Counted from the first letter of the stretch, positions 30,855 through 40,182 are shown. The stretch: 64,000 nt of DNA from Prevotellaceae bacterium UBA1726 (GCA_002316005.1 DCIM01000090.1:12001-76000), one strand, 5' to 3'. The notes: generated by a model from the sequence alone, not told the origin. Numbers and translations: made by a program.

Positions 30855-31307
30855 TTACTTTGCCTTGTAGTAAGGAGTGTTGTATGTAAGGCGAAGGCCT
30901 GTTGCAGTCTGGACAAGAGTCATTGTTGTACCGTCAGCATCAGCAACCCACTTCACACCGTCAGCATCGCTCTTCTGGTGGTAGATGACATTGAAGATAG
31001 TCTGAGCGTTCTTGTAAGCAGCAGCCACAGCATCAGCACCACCCTCAACAGGGATGTTGATAAGCATCTGACCAATCTTACCCGGAGTCTTCACATCTGT
31101 AAGGTTGAATGAAAGGTTGATGACTGTTCCCTGGCAGTTTCCTTCAAGCCAGTTGTGCTCGCCATTGAAAACATATCCCTTTGCAGAGATTTCGCGCATA
31201 ACATTCTGCACATTACCAGTGATGTCGATACCATCAAAAGTAAACGCGCTTGCACTCAATGACACCATTAATGATGCAAAGAGTGTGAAAAACATTTTCT
31301 TAATCAT
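30855..31307 (-). CDS. Small exported protein, function unknown
   Basis: 150 residues with signal peptide 1-21 (SLSASA-F). The mature part is beta-rich (IDITGNVQNVMREISAKGYVF...QTATGLRLTYNTPYY) with no cysteine pair or catalytic motif that I recognise. It is convergent with the deaminase fusion gene, with only 11 bp between stops and no clear terminator. Confidence 0.6.
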   Translation of the reverse strand: MIKKMFFTLFASLMVSLSASAFTFDGIDITGNVQNVMREISAKGYVFNGEHNWLEGNCQGTVINLSFNLTDVKTPGKIGQMLINIPVEGGADAVAAAYKNAQTIFNVIYHQKSDADGVKWVADADGTTMTLVQTATGLRLTYNTPYYKAK

Positions 31308-31352
31308 TTTTTTAGGTTTTTATAATATAACTATTCTTTTGAATGCTTCCCT

Positions 31353-31604
31353 TTATTTGCCTTTGAAACGGTTGTAGAGTTTCAGTCCGAGCATCACGCC
31401 ATCAAACACCCCTGCACCAGTAGTGATGAGTCTCGAAACCCTTTTTGACGGAGTCATAAAGGCATTCTGCTCCTTCTTGTGGAAAATGTTATCCCACAAT
31501 TTATGTATTGTCTTCTCTTGAGCCTTGATGTCGCTCTTGAGTTTTAGTTTGCGGCGGCGAATCTCCTGAAGAGAGCCGTAGAGGTTTTCTGAATCTTCGA
31601 TCAT
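31353..31604 (-). CDS. Small basic protein in the YtxH-holin operon, function unknown
   Basis: 83 residues. The N-terminal half is a charged helix (LQEIRRRKLKLKSDIKAQEKTIHKL) likely to form a coiled coil; the C-terminal part (LITTGAGVFDGVMLGLKLYNRFKGK) is amphipathic and may touch the membrane. It is the last gene after the YtxH and holin-like genes, 13 bp from the latter. Confidence 0.65.
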   Translation of the reverse strand: MIEDSENLYGSLQEIRRRKLKLKSDIKAQEKTIHKLWDNIFHKKEQNAFMTPSKRVSRLITTGAGVFDGVMLGLKLYNRFKGK

Positions 31605-31617
31605 AGCAGACGGTATA

Positions 31618-31965
31618 TTACTCCATCAAGACGCTTGCGAGGAACTGCACCAATGGGCGTTCAATCCAGCGTTTGCGGCAGATGATACAAAGTATGAAGA
31701 AAAACAAATATATTCCTCCGACAATGGTGAAAGCCCACGCATTGCCTATCAGAGTGCCAAGGCCATAGGCGATGGCAAAAGAGAAATAGGTGATGGCCAG
31801 AAGGAACACTATCGTCAGGACGATTGTCATCGTGATGACGGTAAGGAGTCTCACAGCCTTCTCAACCATGTCGAGGCGCATATATTCACTTCTGAGTGAG
31901 ATATATTTCTTTGCTTCTTCGACGAGTTGAGCAATTGTTTCAATGTTGTTGTCGTTACTGAACAT
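31618..31965 (-). CDS. Phage holin family (Holin_3_6-like) membrane protein
   Basis: 115 residues with a helical N-terminal segment (1-35) and two TM helices (about 40-66 and 73-97, ...GLGTLIGNAWAFTIVGGIYLFFFILCII). This profile matches the chromosomal 'phage holin family' (YqjE-type) proteins that occur next to YtxH proteins. Despite the name there is no sign of a prophage here. It is the middle gene of a three-gene operon. Confidence 0.7.
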   Translation of the reverse strand: MFSNDNNIETIAQLVEEAKKYISLRSEYMRLDMVEKAVRLLTVITMTIVLTIVFLLAITYFSFAIAYGLGTLIGNAWAFTIVGGIYLFFFILCIICRKRWIERPLVQFLASVLME

Positions 31966-32032
31966 TGTCTGAAAGAAAAACCGTCAGCCCTGCCGGTTTT
32001 AGCCAGCAAGGCATGAGGCGTTATGAATTTGT

Positions 32033-32248
32033 TTAATCTGCGTCTTCGGTAATTTCCTGGATATTCTCAACGAGATCCTCAACATCCTTCTTCGAGAGTT
32101 TGATGTTGTGCTTCTTGCAGAACTCGTCAACAGTATCAGCAAGTCTCTTCTGAGTATCCGAACCCTTCTCAGGTGCAAAAAGAACACCGAGTGCAGCACC
32201 AGCAATTGCGCCACTAAGGAATGCGCCAATGTAACCTAATGTCTTCAT
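32033..32248 (-). CDS. YtxH domain protein
   Basis: 71 residues: a glycine/alanine-rich TM helix (GAFLSGAIAGAALGVLFAPEKGSD) followed by a charged helix. The A-P-x-K/S-G after the TM is the usual YtxH feature. Members are general-stress proteins in several bacteria. It is the first gene of the operon with the holin-like and 83-residue proteins. Confidence 0.8.
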   Translation of the reverse strand: MKTLGYIGAFLSGAIAGAALGVLFAPEKGSDTQKRLADTVDEFCKKHNIKLSKKDVEDLVENIQEITEDAD

Positions 32249-32380
32249 TGTTGTATAAATTAAAAATTAGTAAACTCGTTGCAAAAGTAAGAAAAGTTTT
32301 CATATTTACAACACAAAACCCTTGTTTTTTTTGAAAAAAGAGTGATTTAACAAACTTTATGTGGAGTTTTTGCAATATTG

Positions 32381-32412
32381 TTGCGTTTTCTCGCTTTTTT
32401 TTTGTATCTTCG
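32381..32412 (+). promoter_or_regulatory. Promoter of the SPOR lipoprotein gene
   Basis: TTG (32381-32383) and TATCTTCG (32405-32412), a near-consensus -7 box, 54 bases ahead of ATG 32466. Confidence 0.5.
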
Positions 32413-32465
32413 CAGTCGTATTATAAATAAAATAAGGAATTATAAACTTAACTGAAATAACTATT

Positions 32466-32954
32466 ATGAAAAAATCGATTGTTATCTGCGCAGGTTTGTG
32501 CGTAGCATTGGCATTTACAAGTTGTAAGTCAAACGAAAGCATGTACAAGAAGGCTTACGAGAAGGCAAAGGCATCAGAGCAGACTGCTGTTGTCGAGGAC
32601 GAGGTTGTTGAGACACCTGTTGTTACTCCTCTCGTAGAGACTCCTGTTACTAAGACTACTGTTGTTGCAAACACAGACAATGTTTCTGTTCGTACAGAGG
32701 ATTTGTCGGTTATCGACGGTAAGGCTCTCCGTAACTACTCTGTAGTTGTTGGTTCGTTCGGCCTCAAGGCTAATGCAGAAGGTCTTGCAAAGACTCTCCG
32801 CTCAGCAGGCTATGATGCTCGTATCGCATATAACTCAGCTCGTAATATGTATCGTGTTGTAGCAACAAGCTACGACTCAAAGGCTGACGCTGTTTCTTCA
32901 CGCGATCAGTTGCGCAGCAAGTATCCAGATGCTTGGTTGCTCTTCCAGAAGTAA
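32466..32954 (+). CDS. SPOR-domain lipoprotein
   Basis: 162 residues with a lipoprotein signal (AFTSC, Cys20), a Val/Thr/Pro/Glu linker with short repeats (ETPVVTPLVETPVT, about 45-65), and a SPOR domain (about 85-160, NYSVVVGSFGLKANAEGLAK...). It probably binds peptidoglycan from the outer membrane. It resembles the SPOR protein at 15131 in domain order but has a lipid anchor. ruvX begins 13 bp after its stop. Confidence 0.85.
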   Translation: MKKSIVICAGLCVALAFTSCKSNESMYKKAYEKAKASEQTAVVEDEVVETPVVTPLVETPVTKTTVVANTDNVSVRTEDLSVIDGKALRNYSVVVGSFGLKANAEGLAKTLRSAGYDARIAYNSARNMYRVVATSYDSKADAVSSRDQLRSKYPDAWLLFQK

Positions 32955-32967
32955 ACAAACAGACTGA

Positions 32968-33381
32968 GTGGCACGCGTTTTATCAATAGACTACGGTAAA
33001 AAGCGCACAGGTATCGCAGTCACTGACCCGCTACAGATTATAGCGAGTGGGTTGGTGACTGTTGCTACATCTACACTTTACGATTTCCTGGTGGATTACA
33101 TCAAGAAGGAGCAGGTGGAGCGCATTGTTATCGGAAAACCAATACAGCCTAACGGACAACCGAGCGAGAACCTCGCCCGCGTGGAGCAGTTCGTGAACCG
33201 TTGGAAAAATCATCAGCAGATTCCTATCGAATACTATGATGAGAGATTCACTTCTGTTTTGGCCCACCGAACAATGATTGATGCCGGACTGCACAAGAAA
33301 GCCCGTCAGAACAAAGAACTTGTCGACCAGATTTCTGCTACGATAATTCTGCAGGACTGGATGAAAAGTCGTAATTTCTAA
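32968..33381 (+). CDS. ruvX: RuvX/YqgF Holliday junction resolvase-like RNase H-fold protein
   Basis: 137 residues starting at GTG 32968 (MARVLSIDYGKKRTGIA). Motifs SIDYGKKRTG, VIGKPIQPNGQPS and YYDERFTSV (acidic residues) match YqgF, whose E. coli member acts in 16S rRNA 5' end processing. No ATG is available at the right place, so the GTG is preferred. It precedes def by 18 bp. Confidence 0.9.
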   Translation: MARVLSIDYGKKRTGIAVTDPLQIIASGLVTVATSTLYDFLVDYIKKEQVERIVIGKPIQPNGQPSENLARVEQFVNRWKNHQQIPIEYYDERFTSVLAHRTMIDAGLHKKARQNKELVDQISATIILQDWMKSRNF

Positions 33382-33399
33382 CTCTTAAAAGAAAAAGAT

Positions 33400-33960
33400 T
33401 TGGTACTACCTATTTATATCTTTGGTATGCCTGTGCTCAGAAAGGTTGCGCAGGATATTCCAACTGACTATCCCGATCTCGACAAACTGCTTGCAGATAT
33501 GTGGGAAACCCTTGCTCAGAGCGAGGGTATCGGTCTTGCCGCACCACAGATTGGCAAGGATATCCGTGTTGTCGTAATCGATCTCGACCTCCTTTCAGAG
33601 GACCTTCCTGAGTACAAAGACTACCGTCATGCGTTTATCAATGCCCATATCGTGGAATACGACGATAAGGAGAAGGACACAATGGAGGAGGGATGTCTTT
33701 CATTGCCAGGACTTCACGAAAGCGTGACTCGTCCGAAGAGAATCCATGTGCAGTATCTTGATGAGAACCTCCAGCCACACGATGAGTGGGTTGAGGGTTA
33801 TCTCGCTCGTGTCATGCAGCATGAGTTCGACCATCTTGAGGGAATCGTCTTTGCCGATCGCCTTTCGCCATTGCGTAAGCAACTCGTGAAGAGCAAGCTC
33901 AAGTCATTGCTACAGGGCCGCTTCCGCTGCAACTATAAGTTCAAGATGCGCCGCCCATAA
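33400..33960 (+). CDS. def: Peptide deformylase
   Basis: 186 residues from TTG 33400 (MVLPIYIFGMPVLRKVA). All three motifs are present: GIGLAAPQIG (about 43-52), EGCLSLPG (metal Cys) and HEFDHLEG (metal His pair and catalytic Glu). It removes the N-formyl group from new proteins. It lies between ruvX and the TPR gene in one operon. Confidence 0.95.
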   Translation: MVLPIYIFGMPVLRKVAQDIPTDYPDLDKLLADMWETLAQSEGIGLAAPQIGKDIRVVVIDLDLLSEDLPEYKDYRHAFINAHIVEYDDKEKDTMEEGCLSLPGLHESVTRPKRIHVQYLDENLQPHDEWVEGYLARVMQHEFDHLEGIVFADRLSPLRKQLVKSKLKSLLQGRFRCNYKFKMRRP

Positions 33961-33984
33961 TGGGTTTGAATACAGAAATATTGG

Positions 33985-35943
33985 ATGAAGAGATTTCTTG
34001 TTTTCCTTTTTTCTTTGGTCTTGAGTCTTGGGGCAAATGCCCAGTTCAAGATTGACAGACTGATGACAAGTGGTGAGATTGCTCTCCACTACGAGGATTA
34101 TGTGCTCTCCATTCAGTATTTCAACCAGATTATCGCACTTCGCCCGAACCTCTATCAGCCTTGGCATCTGAGAGGTGCGGCAAAGTTCTATCTTGAGGAT
34201 TTCTCAGGAGCAGAAGATGATGCAACAGAGGCAATCGACCGTAATCCTTATGTCGATTTGATTTACGACCTTCGTGCCATCTCCCGAATCCGTCAGCAGA
34301 AATACGAAGGTGCCATTCAGGACTATACCTCCGCTATTCGCCTTAACCCTAATCAGCAGAACTACTGGTTCAATCGCGCCATCTGCGAGATGAACCTGAA
34401 GAACTATGATGCGGCACTCCTTCAGACAGACACCATCACCCAGCGTTGGTCGAAGTTTGCCAATGCCTATTCGCTCAAGGCAGAGATATATCTTGAGAAG
34501 AAAGATACATTAGAGGCTGCACGATGGATTGACAAGTCGCTGGAGATTGATCCTTTTGACGGAAACACTTGGATGACTCGTGCCTCCATCAATCTCTCGC
34601 GAAAGGAATGGCGTGAAGCCGACACCTGTCTGTCGAAGGCAATCCATCTGAAGCCAAAGCATGTGCCAAGTTACATCAACCGAGCACTTGCCCGACTGAA
34701 TTTCAACAATCTCCGTGGAGCGATGGAGGACTATAACACAGCCCTCGACCTTGATCCAAACAACTTCCTTGCACATTATAACCGCGGTTTGCTTCGCCAG
34801 CAACTCGGAGCCGACAATGACGCTATCGAGGATTTCGATTATGTCATTGAGATGGAACCAGAGAATGTGATGGCAATCTTCAACCGAGGATTGTTGCGCC
34901 AGAAGACTGGAAACCTGCGTGGTGCTATCCGCGATTATTCGAAGGTGATAGACCAGTTCCCTAATTTCTGGACAGGTCTGGAATATCGTGCAAAGTGTTA
35001 TCGTGCGCTTGGAATGACCAATCAGGCCGAGATGGACGAGTTCAAGATTTTCAAGGCACAGATGGATAAGCACCTTGGAATTCAACCTCGTTGGTCGGCA
35101 AGCAAACTCAAGGAGATGCGCAAACGCGGAGAAATTGACCCAGACAAGTATAGCAGTATTGTTGTGGAGGATGAACCAGACGAACGCGCTTACCAGAGCG
35201 AATACCGCGGACATGTGCAGAACCGTAGTGTAGGTTTTGAGACTCGTCCACCGTTCATGATTTCCCTCTTCCCATACAACAATGGCGTGAAGGCTTATCA
35301 GGCATTCGACCGCGATGTGGAGAAGTTCAATGCCCGCAAGGGATTACGTCATCACCTCTATGTGGCATGTGGAAATCACGGTCAGGGAGCAAGTACTACG
35401 ACCTACGCCTTTGCCCTTGTCGATTCTCTGACGACAGAGTTGTACACCAGTCTTGGTACTCTGAAAGAGTGTCCTGTGATGATGCAGAGAGCTGTTGCGT
35501 TCTCTGTGGTGCAGAACTATCCTGATGCTATTGCCGACCTTGACGAAGTGATCCGTCAGGACTCAACATTGATGATTGCTTATTGGCAGAGAGCCGTGTG
35601 CCAGTCGTTGATGAACAGTTACAATATCTCGCAGGGACTGGATGCTAAACTGAAGATTGCCAGTGCGTTGAGTGATTTCAACCAAGCCCTTCGCCTTGCA
35701 CCAAACAATGCCTACCTCTATTATGACAGGGCTATTGTGAATGCGCTTAATGGTGAGACAAGTAAGGCAATAGAGGATTATTCGCATGCAATAAAACTCG
35801 AACCACACATGGCCGAGGCTTATTACAACAGAGGAATCCTGTATTACAATATGGGCGATAAAAACTCCGCCAAGCGCGATTTGAGTAAGGCGGGAGAGTT
35901 GGGATTGTATGATGCCTACTCAATAATGAAACGAATGAAATAA
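33985..35943 (+). CDS. Exported TPR protein
   Basis: 652 residues with a signal peptide (1-19, GANA-Q) and many TPR units: at least eight between about 25 and 370 (e.g. PNLYQPWHLRGAAKFYLEDF, AHYNRGLLRQQLGADNDAIE) and three to four between about 500 and 640. A long non-TPR stretch (about 370-490) separates them. Predicted periplasmic scaffold of unknown partners. It is the third gene of the ruvX-def operon. Confidence 0.8.
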   Translation: MKRFLVFLFSLVLSLGANAQFKIDRLMTSGEIALHYEDYVLSIQYFNQIIALRPNLYQPWHLRGAAKFYLEDFSGAEDDATEAIDRNPYVDLIYDLRAISRIRQQKYEGAIQDYTSAIRLNPNQQNYWFNRAICEMNLKNYDAALLQTDTITQRWSKFANAYSLKAEIYLEKKDTLEAARWIDKSLEIDPFDGNTWMTRASINLSRKEWREADTCLSKAIHLKPKHVPSYINRALARLNFNNLRGAMEDYNTALDLDPNNFLAHYNRGLLRQQLGADNDAIEDFDYVIEMEPENVMAIFNRGLLRQKTGNLRGAIRDYSKVIDQFPNFWTGLEYRAKCYRALGMTNQAEMDEFKIFKAQMDKHLGIQPRWSASKLKEMRKRGEIDPDKYSSIVVEDEPDERAYQSEYRGHVQNRSVGFETRPPFMISLFPYNNGVKAYQAFDRDVEKFNARKGLRHHLYVACGNHGQGASTTTYAFALVDSLTTELYTSLGTLKECPVMMQRAVAFSVVQNYPDAIADLDEVIRQDSTLMIAYWQRAVCQSLMNSYNISQGLDAKLKIASALSDFNQALRLAPNNAYLYYDRAIVNALNGETSKAIEDYSHAIKLEPHMAEAYYNRGILYYNMGDKNSAKRDLSKAGELGLYDAYSIMKRMK

Positions 35944-36020
35944 GTGGACGTAAGTCGGAAATCAACCGCCGGCTTTACACCTTATATATAATATAAAGGA
36001 ACAAAACAACATTAATTCCT

Positions 36021-36371
36021 ATGGAGACAAACGAGATTGAGTTTGATTATCAGATTCTCAAGAAGGGCGAACCTTGTGACGATTGTTATGCCATTCTCAA
36101 CCTGACCGACGATCAGATTGAGGAGATTGTGACATCTCTTATCGAACAGAATACAGAAGGTGAACTGACCGACATTCCAGAGAAGTATCTCAATATGTTT
36201 GTTGATGCTGCACTCGATGATGCCAGTGAGATTTATCCGAATTTCAGTGATGAGAAGGCAGGTTTCTCAATCATTCTTCAGCGTTTCCTACCAGAGGATC
36301 TGCTCGATTTCCTTCCAGATGAAGTGATTGAGAACTTCTCGCCAGATATGTTTGAGGCGGTAGAGGAATAA
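36021..36371 (+). CDS. Acidic cytoplasmic protein, function unknown
   Basis: 116 residues, strongly acidic, with an early cysteine pair (GEPCDDCYAILN) and several short helices ending in LPDEVIENFSP. No signal peptide or catalytic motif. It follows the TPR gene by 77 bp and is closed by a terminator at 36373-36397. Confidence 0.6.
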   Translation: METNEIEFDYQILKKGEPCDDCYAILNLTDDQIEEIVTSLIEQNTEGELTDIPEKYLNMFVDAALDDASEIYPNFSDEKAGFSIILQRFLPEDLLDFLPDEVIENFSPDMFEAVEE

Positions 36372-36372
36372 A

Positions 36373-36399
36373 AAAACACCCCAATGAGAGGTGTTTTAT
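36373..36399 (+). terminator. Intrinsic terminator
   Basis: AAAACACC (36373-36380)/GGTGTTTT (36390-36397) with A-rich and T-rich sides, directly after the 36371 stop; it also lies just past the end of the convergent SDR gene. Confidence 0.75.
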
Positions 36400-36425
36400 A
36401 ATTGACGAAGAGTTGAAAGTGCGGA

Positions 36426-37169
36426 TTATTTCCCTGCTGTAGAGATTTTCATTCTTACCCAAAGCCAGCGAGGAATAAGTCGCCAGAAGAATACGAGAAT
36501 GCGATAGCGCCAGTCGATGGTGGCTATCGCTTTCTTCTTTTCAATAGCCTTCACAATATCGCACGCCACTTCCTCAGCCTTCAACTTCAGTGGATAATAT
36601 TCATTCTTGATGAGGTCAGTAGCCACAAAGCCCGGACGGATATCAGTAAACGAGATGTCCAAATCCTTCATTCTTGCCAACTGACAGAGTGATTCTATAT
36701 AAGAGTTCTGGAATCGTTTTGTTGCTGAATAGGCAGGAGCAGCGCCCAGTCCTTTTGTACCCGCAATTGACGAGATGACCGCAATATGTCCCTTGCGCTC
36801 AGGATGAGCCTCGAAATAATGGAATGCGGCAGTAATCATGCGAGTCCAACCCAAGGCGTTTGTCTCTACTGTGCTCAATTCCTTCTGATTGTCGAGTGGA
36901 ATATTCTGATAGCCAATGCCCGAAGAGTGGAAATAAAGGTCCAAACCACCCAAAGTGTCAGCCAAAGCAACGAGTTTCTCAGGTGCTTCGTCCTTTGTGA
37001 TGTCAATTTGCGAAGTAGCGACAATATTCTCGTGAAGAGCCGAAACCTCAGCAAGGCAGTCTTCTCTACGACCAGCAATACCTACCTTGTAACCCTTCTC
37101 TGCAAGCAAAAGAGCCACTTCACGACCAATTCCTGATGTTGCACCAACAACAATAGCAGTTTTCTCCAT
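36426..37169 (-). CDS. Short-chain dehydrogenase/reductase
   Basis: 247 residues. Rossmann motif GATSGIGRE (about 8-16), NADP-type Arg after strand 2 (AGRREDCL), the catalytic Ser of VISSIAG and the YSATK motif (Tyr-x-x-x-Lys). The C-terminal region (VFFWRLIPRWLWVRMKI) is hydrophobic and may associate with the membrane. Substrate unknown. It is the last gene of sprT-crcB-SDR. Confidence 0.85.
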   Translation of the reverse strand: MEKTAIVVGATSGIGREVALLLAEKGYKVGIAGRREDCLAEVSALHENIVATSQIDITKDEAPEKLVALADTLGGLDLYFHSSGIGYQNIPLDNQKELSTVETNALGWTRMITAAFHYFEAHPERKGHIAVISSIAGTKGLGAAPAYSATKRFQNSYIESLCQLARMKDLDISFTDIRPGFVATDLIKNEYYPLKLKAEEVACDIVKAIEKKKAIATIDWRYRILVFFWRLIPRWLWVRMKISTAGK

Positions 37170-37176
37170 ACCTTAT

Positions 37177-37560
37177 TTAATTTATAATAGCACTACCCGC
37201 CACAACGGCAAGAATGCCTAAGACAAGACTCAATACAATGTAAACGCCAAACGAGATGTAATTCCCCGCAGTGAGCATTGACAGTGACTCGTTTGAGAGA
37301 GTGCTGAAAGTGGTGAAACCACCGCAAAGACCAACCGTGAGCATAAGGCGTGTTGGTTCGGCAATGCCGAATCGTGCAGCCATTCCATTGAACAATCCAA
37401 TGAGGAAACAACCAAGAATATTGGCCAGAAATGTACCCAAAGGAAACTCCAGCCCAAATCCGGCGAACAGTTTGATGTCGGTTGTCAACTGACCAACGAG
37501 ATAGCGAAGAACACTACCCGTGCCACCACCAAGGAAAATCAATGCGAGCGTCTTTATCAT
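37177..37560 (-). CDS. crcB: Fluoride ion channel CrcB/FluC
   Basis: 127 residues with four TM helices and the family signatures GGGTGSVLRY, TFLANILGCFLIG and GLCGGFTTFST. It exports fluoride as a dual-topology dimer. No fluoride riboswitch was recognised upstream; it follows the SprT-like gene by 33 bp. Confidence 0.93.
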   Translation of the reverse strand: MIKTLALIFLGGGTGSVLRYLVGQLTTDIKLFAGFGLEFPLGTFLANILGCFLIGLFNGMAARFGIAEPTRLMLTVGLCGGFTTFSTLSNESLSMLTAGNYISFGVYIVLSLVLGILAVVAGSAIIN

Positions 37561-37593
37561 TATCGTTTTTATTATTATTCTAATTTTTGAATT

Positions 37594-38286
37594 CTACTTG
37601 CTTTCTGCTGGTTTCAGTACAAGTCTTCCTTCTGCCGAACGACTGAATTCAAGAGGAATCGCCCCTTCAAGTTCCTTGTCGAGTTCCTCTTTTGTAATCT
37701 TGTAAATCTTTGGCCTTAGTGAACGAGGAATGCTGCAGAAGTAAGGATTGCGACTATTGTACCATCGCGTTTCTTTCAGACGGACGTATTTCGGCAAGTC
37801 GCGATACAACTCGAAAACCTTTGATTGTGAGGGTCTTGTGATGCCCCAACTGCCATCCTCCAACTGAGAGACGGCAAGTACATTCTGCACAGGTTTGTCC
37901 TTTGGTGCCTGCTGAAGTTTTCCCCTGTGGCTTATGGTGATATGTCTGCCAAAGCGCGAGTTTATCTCCGCCATCTTCTGACGAAACAGCGGACCGTGAG
38001 CAGAGTCGTCAATCATATGGTTTGACAAGATGTCAAGGTGGATCATCTCGTGCAGAATTGTATCCTCAAGCACATTCTCCTCCAAATCGTAGAAGGCACT
38101 GATGCTCAGAGTGAAATCGTAGAAGACGCGTTGCCTGAACAGTCGCTTCTTTGACTTGTAGCGAACACACCCCAGCATGCTCCTCGAATTATTGACCTTC
38201 AGACGAGGAACGGGCAGTCTTCCCTCAAACACCTGTTGGTTGTAAAGGTCGAACTTCTGCCGGAGATATGCGAGTGTTACAATCAT
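37594..38286 (-). CDS. SprT-like zinc metalloprotease domain protein
   Basis: 230 residues. The zinc motif HEMIH (about 79-83, in ILHEMIHLDIL) with a further His in HGPLFRQKM matches the SprT/Spartan fold. The N-terminus (LYNQQVFEGRLPVPRLKV) is typical of this family. The C-terminal ~90 residues resemble a degenerate zinc-ribbon region with few cysteines. Possible role in DNA-protein crosslink repair by analogy. Its start codon lies 4 bases after a -7 box, so the mRNA is probably leaderless. Confidence 0.8.
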   Translation of the reverse strand: MIVTLAYLRQKFDLYNQQVFEGRLPVPRLKVNNSRSMLGCVRYKSKKRLFRQRVFYDFTLSISAFYDLEENVLEDTILHEMIHLDILSNHMIDDSAHGPLFRQKMAEINSRFGRHITISHRGKLQQAPKDKPVQNVLAVSQLEDGSWGITRPSQSKVFELYRDLPKYVRLKETRWYNSRNPYFCSIPRSLRPKIYKITKEELDKELEGAIPLEFSRSAEGRLVLKPAESK

Positions 38287-38290
38287 AATG

Positions 38291-38298
38291 CAAAGTTA
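38291..38298 (-). promoter_or_regulatory. Promoter -7 box of the sprT-crcB-SDR operon
   Basis: TAACTTTG on the minus strand, four bases before ATG 38286. Confidence 0.6.
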
Positions 38299-38389
38299 TG
38301 CTTTTTCTGCGAGAAATCCAAGCAAAAGGCTCCTAATCCTAACAATCATAAGTACAAACGATTTTTTCAAGAAATAAATACCTTTGCGT

Positions 38390-38420
38390 TTTGAAATCTC
38401 GCAGTTTTTTGTTACCTTTG
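38390..38420 (+). promoter_or_regulatory. Promoter of the DUF1846 gene
   Basis: TTTG (38390-38393), 19 bases, TACCTTTG (38413-38420); ATG at 38452. Confidence 0.7.
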
Positions 38421-38451
38421 TATCCCGTATTACAATAATCAACACATTTGT

Positions 38452-39912
38452 ATGAAATACGGCTTTGACAACGACAAATACCTCAGAATTCAGTCTGAGC
38501 ACATCAAAGAGCGCATCGCTCAGTTTGGTAATAAACTCTATCTTGAGTTAGGCGGCAAACTCTTTGACGATCATCACGCTTCACGCGTTCTCCCTGGTTT
38601 TCAACCCGATTCTAAACTCCGAATGCTGAGTCAGTTGAGCGACTCCGCAGAGATTGTTATCGTAATCAGTGCCCTCGATATTGAGAAGAATAAGGTGCGT
38701 CAGGACCTTGGCATCACTTACGATATGGACGTTCTGCGCCTCAGAACAGAGTTCATGAACCGTGGATTCCTCGTTGGGAGTGTTGTCATTACTCACTATA
38801 ATGGTCAGAAGAGTGCTGATAACTATCGCCAGAAACTTGAGCGCTTGGGTATCAAGGCATATTATCACTACACAATTGAGGGCTATCCTCACAATGTTGC
38901 ACTTATTGATTCTGATGAGGGATTTGGCCGTAACGACTATGTGGAGACAACCCGCCCACTTGTGATTGTCACAGCCCCTGGTCCTGGTTCGGGAAAGATG
39001 GCCGTTTGTCTTAGCCAGTTGTATCAGGAGAATAAGCGAGGCATTGAGGCAGGATATGCTAAATTCGAGACTTTCCCAGTGTGGAACCTCCCATTGAAGC
39101 ACCCTGTGAACATTGCCTACGAGGCAGCAACAGCCGACCTTAATGATGTGAATATGATTGACCCATTCCATCTTGAGGCATACAACAAGACAGCAATCAA
39201 CTATAACCGCGATATAGAGATTTTCCCTGTTCTTGATGCCCTCTTTGAGGGAATATATGGTAACAACCCATATAAGAGCCCAACAGATATGGGCGTAAAC
39301 ATGGTTGGTTTCTGCATTTCTGATGATGAGGCTTGCCACGAGGCTTCAAAGCAGGAGATTATCCGCCGCTACTACACAGCCCTCAACGCAATGGCAAATG
39401 GTGCGGGTAATGACAGTGAGGTGGCAAAGATTGCACTCCTTTTCAAGCAGGCTGGTATCAACAGCGCTTACCGCAATACCACTGTTGCAGCAAAGGAAAA
39501 GCAGGAACAGACAGGCCATACTGCAGCCGCAATCGAACTTGAAGACGGAACAATCATCACATCAAAGTCGAGTCCGCTGCTCGGTTGTTCTGCAGCTTTG
39601 CTTCTTAATTCAATAAAGCATCTTGCAGGAATCGACCACGAGACAAAACTCATCTCGCAAAGCCTCATTGAACCAATTCAGTACACAAAGGTAAACTACC
39701 TTCAAGGACGCAATCCACGACTTCATACTGACGAAGTGCTTGTGGCATTGTCGGTTTTGAGTACTACTGACGAGAAATGCCGACTTGCTCTTGAGCAACT
39801 TCCAAAACTCAAAGGTTGTCAGGCACATACAACAGTAATGCTGAGCGAGGTTGACCATAAAATCTTCAAGAAACTGGGAATTGACCTCACCTGTGACCCT
39901 GTAAAGAAGTAA
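38452..39912 (+). CDS. DUF1846 domain protein
   Basis: 486 residues, a full-length cytoplasmic DUF1846 protein: N-terminal KYLRIQSEHIKERIAQF and LYLELGGKLFDD, a possible nucleotide loop APGPGSGKMAV (about 176-186), and the conserved NPYKSPTDMGVNMVG segment. Related structures resemble ATP-dependent or P-loop folds, but the function is unknown. Single gene with its own promoter, followed by a 22-bp repeat array and a terminator. Confidence 0.88.
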   Translation: MKYGFDNDKYLRIQSEHIKERIAQFGNKLYLELGGKLFDDHHASRVLPGFQPDSKLRMLSQLSDSAEIVIVISALDIEKNKVRQDLGITYDMDVLRLRTEFMNRGFLVGSVVITHYNGQKSADNYRQKLERLGIKAYYHYTIEGYPHNVALIDSDEGFGRNDYVETTRPLVIVTAPGPGSGKMAVCLSQLYQENKRGIEAGYAKFETFPVWNLPLKHPVNIAYEAATADLNDVNMIDPFHLEAYNKTAINYNRDIEIFPVLDALFEGIYGNNPYKSPTDMGVNMVGFCISDDEACHEASKQEIIRRYYTALNAMANGAGNDSEVAKIALLFKQAGINSAYRNTTVAAKEKQEQTGHTAAAIELEDGTIITSKSSPLLGCSAALLLNSIKHLAGIDHETKLISQSLIEPIQYTKVNYLQGRNPRLHTDEVLVALSVLSTTDEKCRLALEQLPKLKGCQAHTTVMLSEVDHKIFKKLGIDLTCDPVKK

Positions 39913-39964
39913 GGGTATCATCCGTAGTAAATAGGAATTTTCTTTACACGCAAAAATAGCATTG

Positions 39965-40047
39965 TCATTTAACCCTTTTCATGGTGTCATTCCACTGAAA
40001 TGAACTCCTCATTCCATTGAAATGACCACCTCATTCCACTGAAATGA
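39965..40047 (+). repeat. Phased 22-bp palindrome array, locus 2 (3 good units plus 1 degenerate)
   Basis: Good units start at 39987, 40009 and 40031 (TCATTCCACTGAAATGA type, spacers ACTCC and CCACC). A degenerate unit at 39965 is exactly in phase. Located between the convergent DUF1846 gene and the 40183 gene. Confidence 0.9.
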
Positions 40048-40059
40048 CAACATGAAATA

Positions 40060-40110
40060 AGCGCGATTGCAATTACCTGTAATTCAGATGGTTACAATCG
40101 TGCTTTTGTT
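40060..40110 (+). terminator. Terminator downstream of the DUF1846 gene
   Basis: AGCGCGATTG (40060-40069)/CAATCGTGCT (40095-40104) followed by TTTGTT. The intervening bases may extend the stem. Confidence 0.7.
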
Positions 40111-40182
40111 ATGTCTTGTCCGAAAGGCGGATTTTACCTGCCGAAAAATTGTTTACATTATAGACAATATGTTCTTATTTGC

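Noticed and set aside
31618..31965. Prophage, suggested by the holin-like gene
   Set aside because: The protein belongs to the chromosomal YtxH-linked group; no phage structural, lysis or integrase genes are around it.
37560..37593. Fluoride riboswitch before crcB
   Set aside because: Only 33 bases separate crcB from sprT, too short and A/T-rich for that riboswitch.
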